Source of the DNA: Nocardia nova SH22a
GTDB lineage: Bacteria > Actinomycetota > Actinomycetes > Mycobacteriales > Mycobacteriaceae
DNA length: 64,000 nt
NCBI RefSeq assembly: GCF_000523235.1
Contig: NZ_CP006850.1
Span: 6,014,001 to 6,078,000, forward strand
Direction: 5' to 3'
Below the pieces are notes generated by a model, which saw nothing but the letters and a program-made list of their open reading frames with translations, was not told the origin of the DNA and did not search any database. How positions within the stretch are numbered: the first letter of the stretch is position 1; each line of letters opens with the position of its first letter. Of this stretch, positions 63,384 through 64,000 are shown in pieces. A program made the translations under genes and the position numbers.

Positions 63384-64000
63384 GCTTGGCGAAGAACTCC
63401 ATGGCCCGCGGGTGCCCCTGGTCCACGTAGCTTTGGGCGATCGCCGCCCATGTCGACCTGGCCTCGGCGAAACGCTTTCTCCGGAACTCTATTTCGGCCA
63501 CTAGGTCGTCCAGTTCGACACTGTACTGGTCGGCACCCGCGGCCGCGGCGTGCTGTACGGCCCGCTGGTGGTTGCCCAGCGCATCGTCCAGATCACCCCG
63601 TGCGATGGCGAATTTGACCCACACCGTCAGCACCCGCGACATATTGCGATCGCCACGGGTGTGAGCGTGCGCCTCTTGCAGCAGGGGTCCGGCCTGCTCG
63701 GCCACCCCGGCTTTGACCAGCACATTGGCGAGCATCCTGGCGTGCAGGCCCCGCGCCCGGTCGGCGGCTGTCGCGCGGTCGATCTCCAGGGCATTGGCAT
63801 ATGCCTCGATCGCGGGCCGCCAATCCGGCATCGCCCCGGCACCGGCCTGTTCCTCGGCCAGGCGACCGGTGAATTCCCAGACGGAGGAGGTCAACGCGGG
63901 GTCGCCGAGCTCGCTGGCGATCGCCTGCGCCGCAGCCAATTCGGTGCGGGCGTGTTCGAATCGGTGCAGCAGGGTCGCCGTCCGGCCGCAGAGCGCATGC
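63358..64000 (-). CDS. TPR-like protein, 3' part only (gene cut by window end)
   Basis: The frame is open from the window edge to a stop at 63358 with at least 214 residues. Helical pairs with TPR-like spacing are visible (WRPAIEAYANALEIDR, ARMLANVLVKAGVAEQAGPLLQEA, ARGDLDDALGNHQRAVQHAAAAG, FAEARSTWAAIAQSYVDQG). The start is outside the window. It probably is a protein-protein interaction module, perhaps the C-terminal part of a regulator or effector. It converges on and overlaps the GT-B-like gene by 26 nt. Confidence 0.65.
   Translation of the reverse strand, partial: HALCGRTATLLHRFEHARTELAAAQAIASELGDPALTSSVWEFTGRLAEEQAGAGAMPDWRPAIEAYANALEIDRATAADRARGLHARMLANVLVKAGVAEQAGPLLQEAHAHTRGDRNMSRVLTVWVKFAIARGDLDDALGNHQRAVQHAAAAGADQYSVELDDLVAEIEFRRKRFAEARSTWAAIAQSYVDQGHPRAMEFFAKLNRLPPGP

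Noticed and set aside
1..64000. tRNA, rRNA, transposase, integrase or prophage genes
   Set aside because: None could be recognised on either strand.

Overview
The window is high-GC (about 70%) chromosomal DNA of a mycolic-acid actinomycete, most likely a Nocardia or close relative. This rests on gene content and order, not on a marker gene. The backbone cysG - cobB - cobO - chelatase - GNAT - mqo - hydrolase - (cobQ) - map - PBP lipoprotein - GNAT - ispG - rip1 - dxr - DUF2631 follows the order I remember for Mycobacterium tuberculosis Rv2847c to Rv2876. Translation starts include many GTG and TTG codons, and 4-nt ATGA/GTGA overlaps are common. No tRNA, rRNA, CRISPR array, transposase or phage gene was found.

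Layout. 0-14 kb: tetrapyrrole/cobalamin genes (cysG, cobE-like, cobB, cobO, AAA+/VWA chelatase) with a block of small secreted proteins, hydrolases, a DoxX membrane protein and a phosphotransferase pair behind a KstR-like box. 14-22 kb: EI24 membrane protein, acetyltransferase, malate:quinone oxidoreductase, two alpha/beta hydrolases (one apparently lacking its nucleophile) and the DUF4254-map-cobQ operon. 22-27.5 kb: accessory genes, including a TetR regulator with a clear palindromic operator facing a peroxiredoxin and a tautomerase-YHS fusion, an orphan DUF5753 regulator, two ABC-2 permeases with no ATPase, and a nitrobindin-like protein. 27.7-38.8 kb: PBP, GNAT, ispG, rip1, dxr and DUF2631, interrupted by an insert holding a gutted endonuclease V, an AraC regulator, a small helical protein and a P450.

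38.8-45.5 kb: LysR-type ligand-binding protein without its DNA-binding domain, a PAP2 phosphatase, a paired fluoride exporter behind a fluoride riboswitch, a PepSY protein facing a two-component system whose response regulator is frameshifted, and a PucR-type regulator. 45.6-57.8 kb: a tightly coupled hopanoid operon hpnC-hpnD-hpnE-prenyltransferase-shc-[hpnG/ispH fusion]-hpnH-dxs-ispG. It makes squalene, cyclises it and starts side-chain attachment, and it carries its own copies of three MEP-pathway enzymes (Dxs, IspG, IspH), while dxr and a second ispG sit in the conserved block. 57.9-61.5 kb: an EfeU-EfeO fusion and EfeB for iron uptake with an IdeR-like box over the first start codon. 61.5-64 kb: a GT-B-like protein whose 5' end contains 13.7 copies of a 7-bp repeat (a candidate phase-variable locus), and the 3' part of a TPR-like gene cut by the window edge.

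Most interesting points: the HpnG-IspH fusion and the duplicated 5' end just before it; the in-frame heptanucleotide tract; the fluoride riboswitch with an apparent RBS-masking hairpin that re-assigns the crcB start; the duplicated MEP enzymes; and the frameshifted response regulator.
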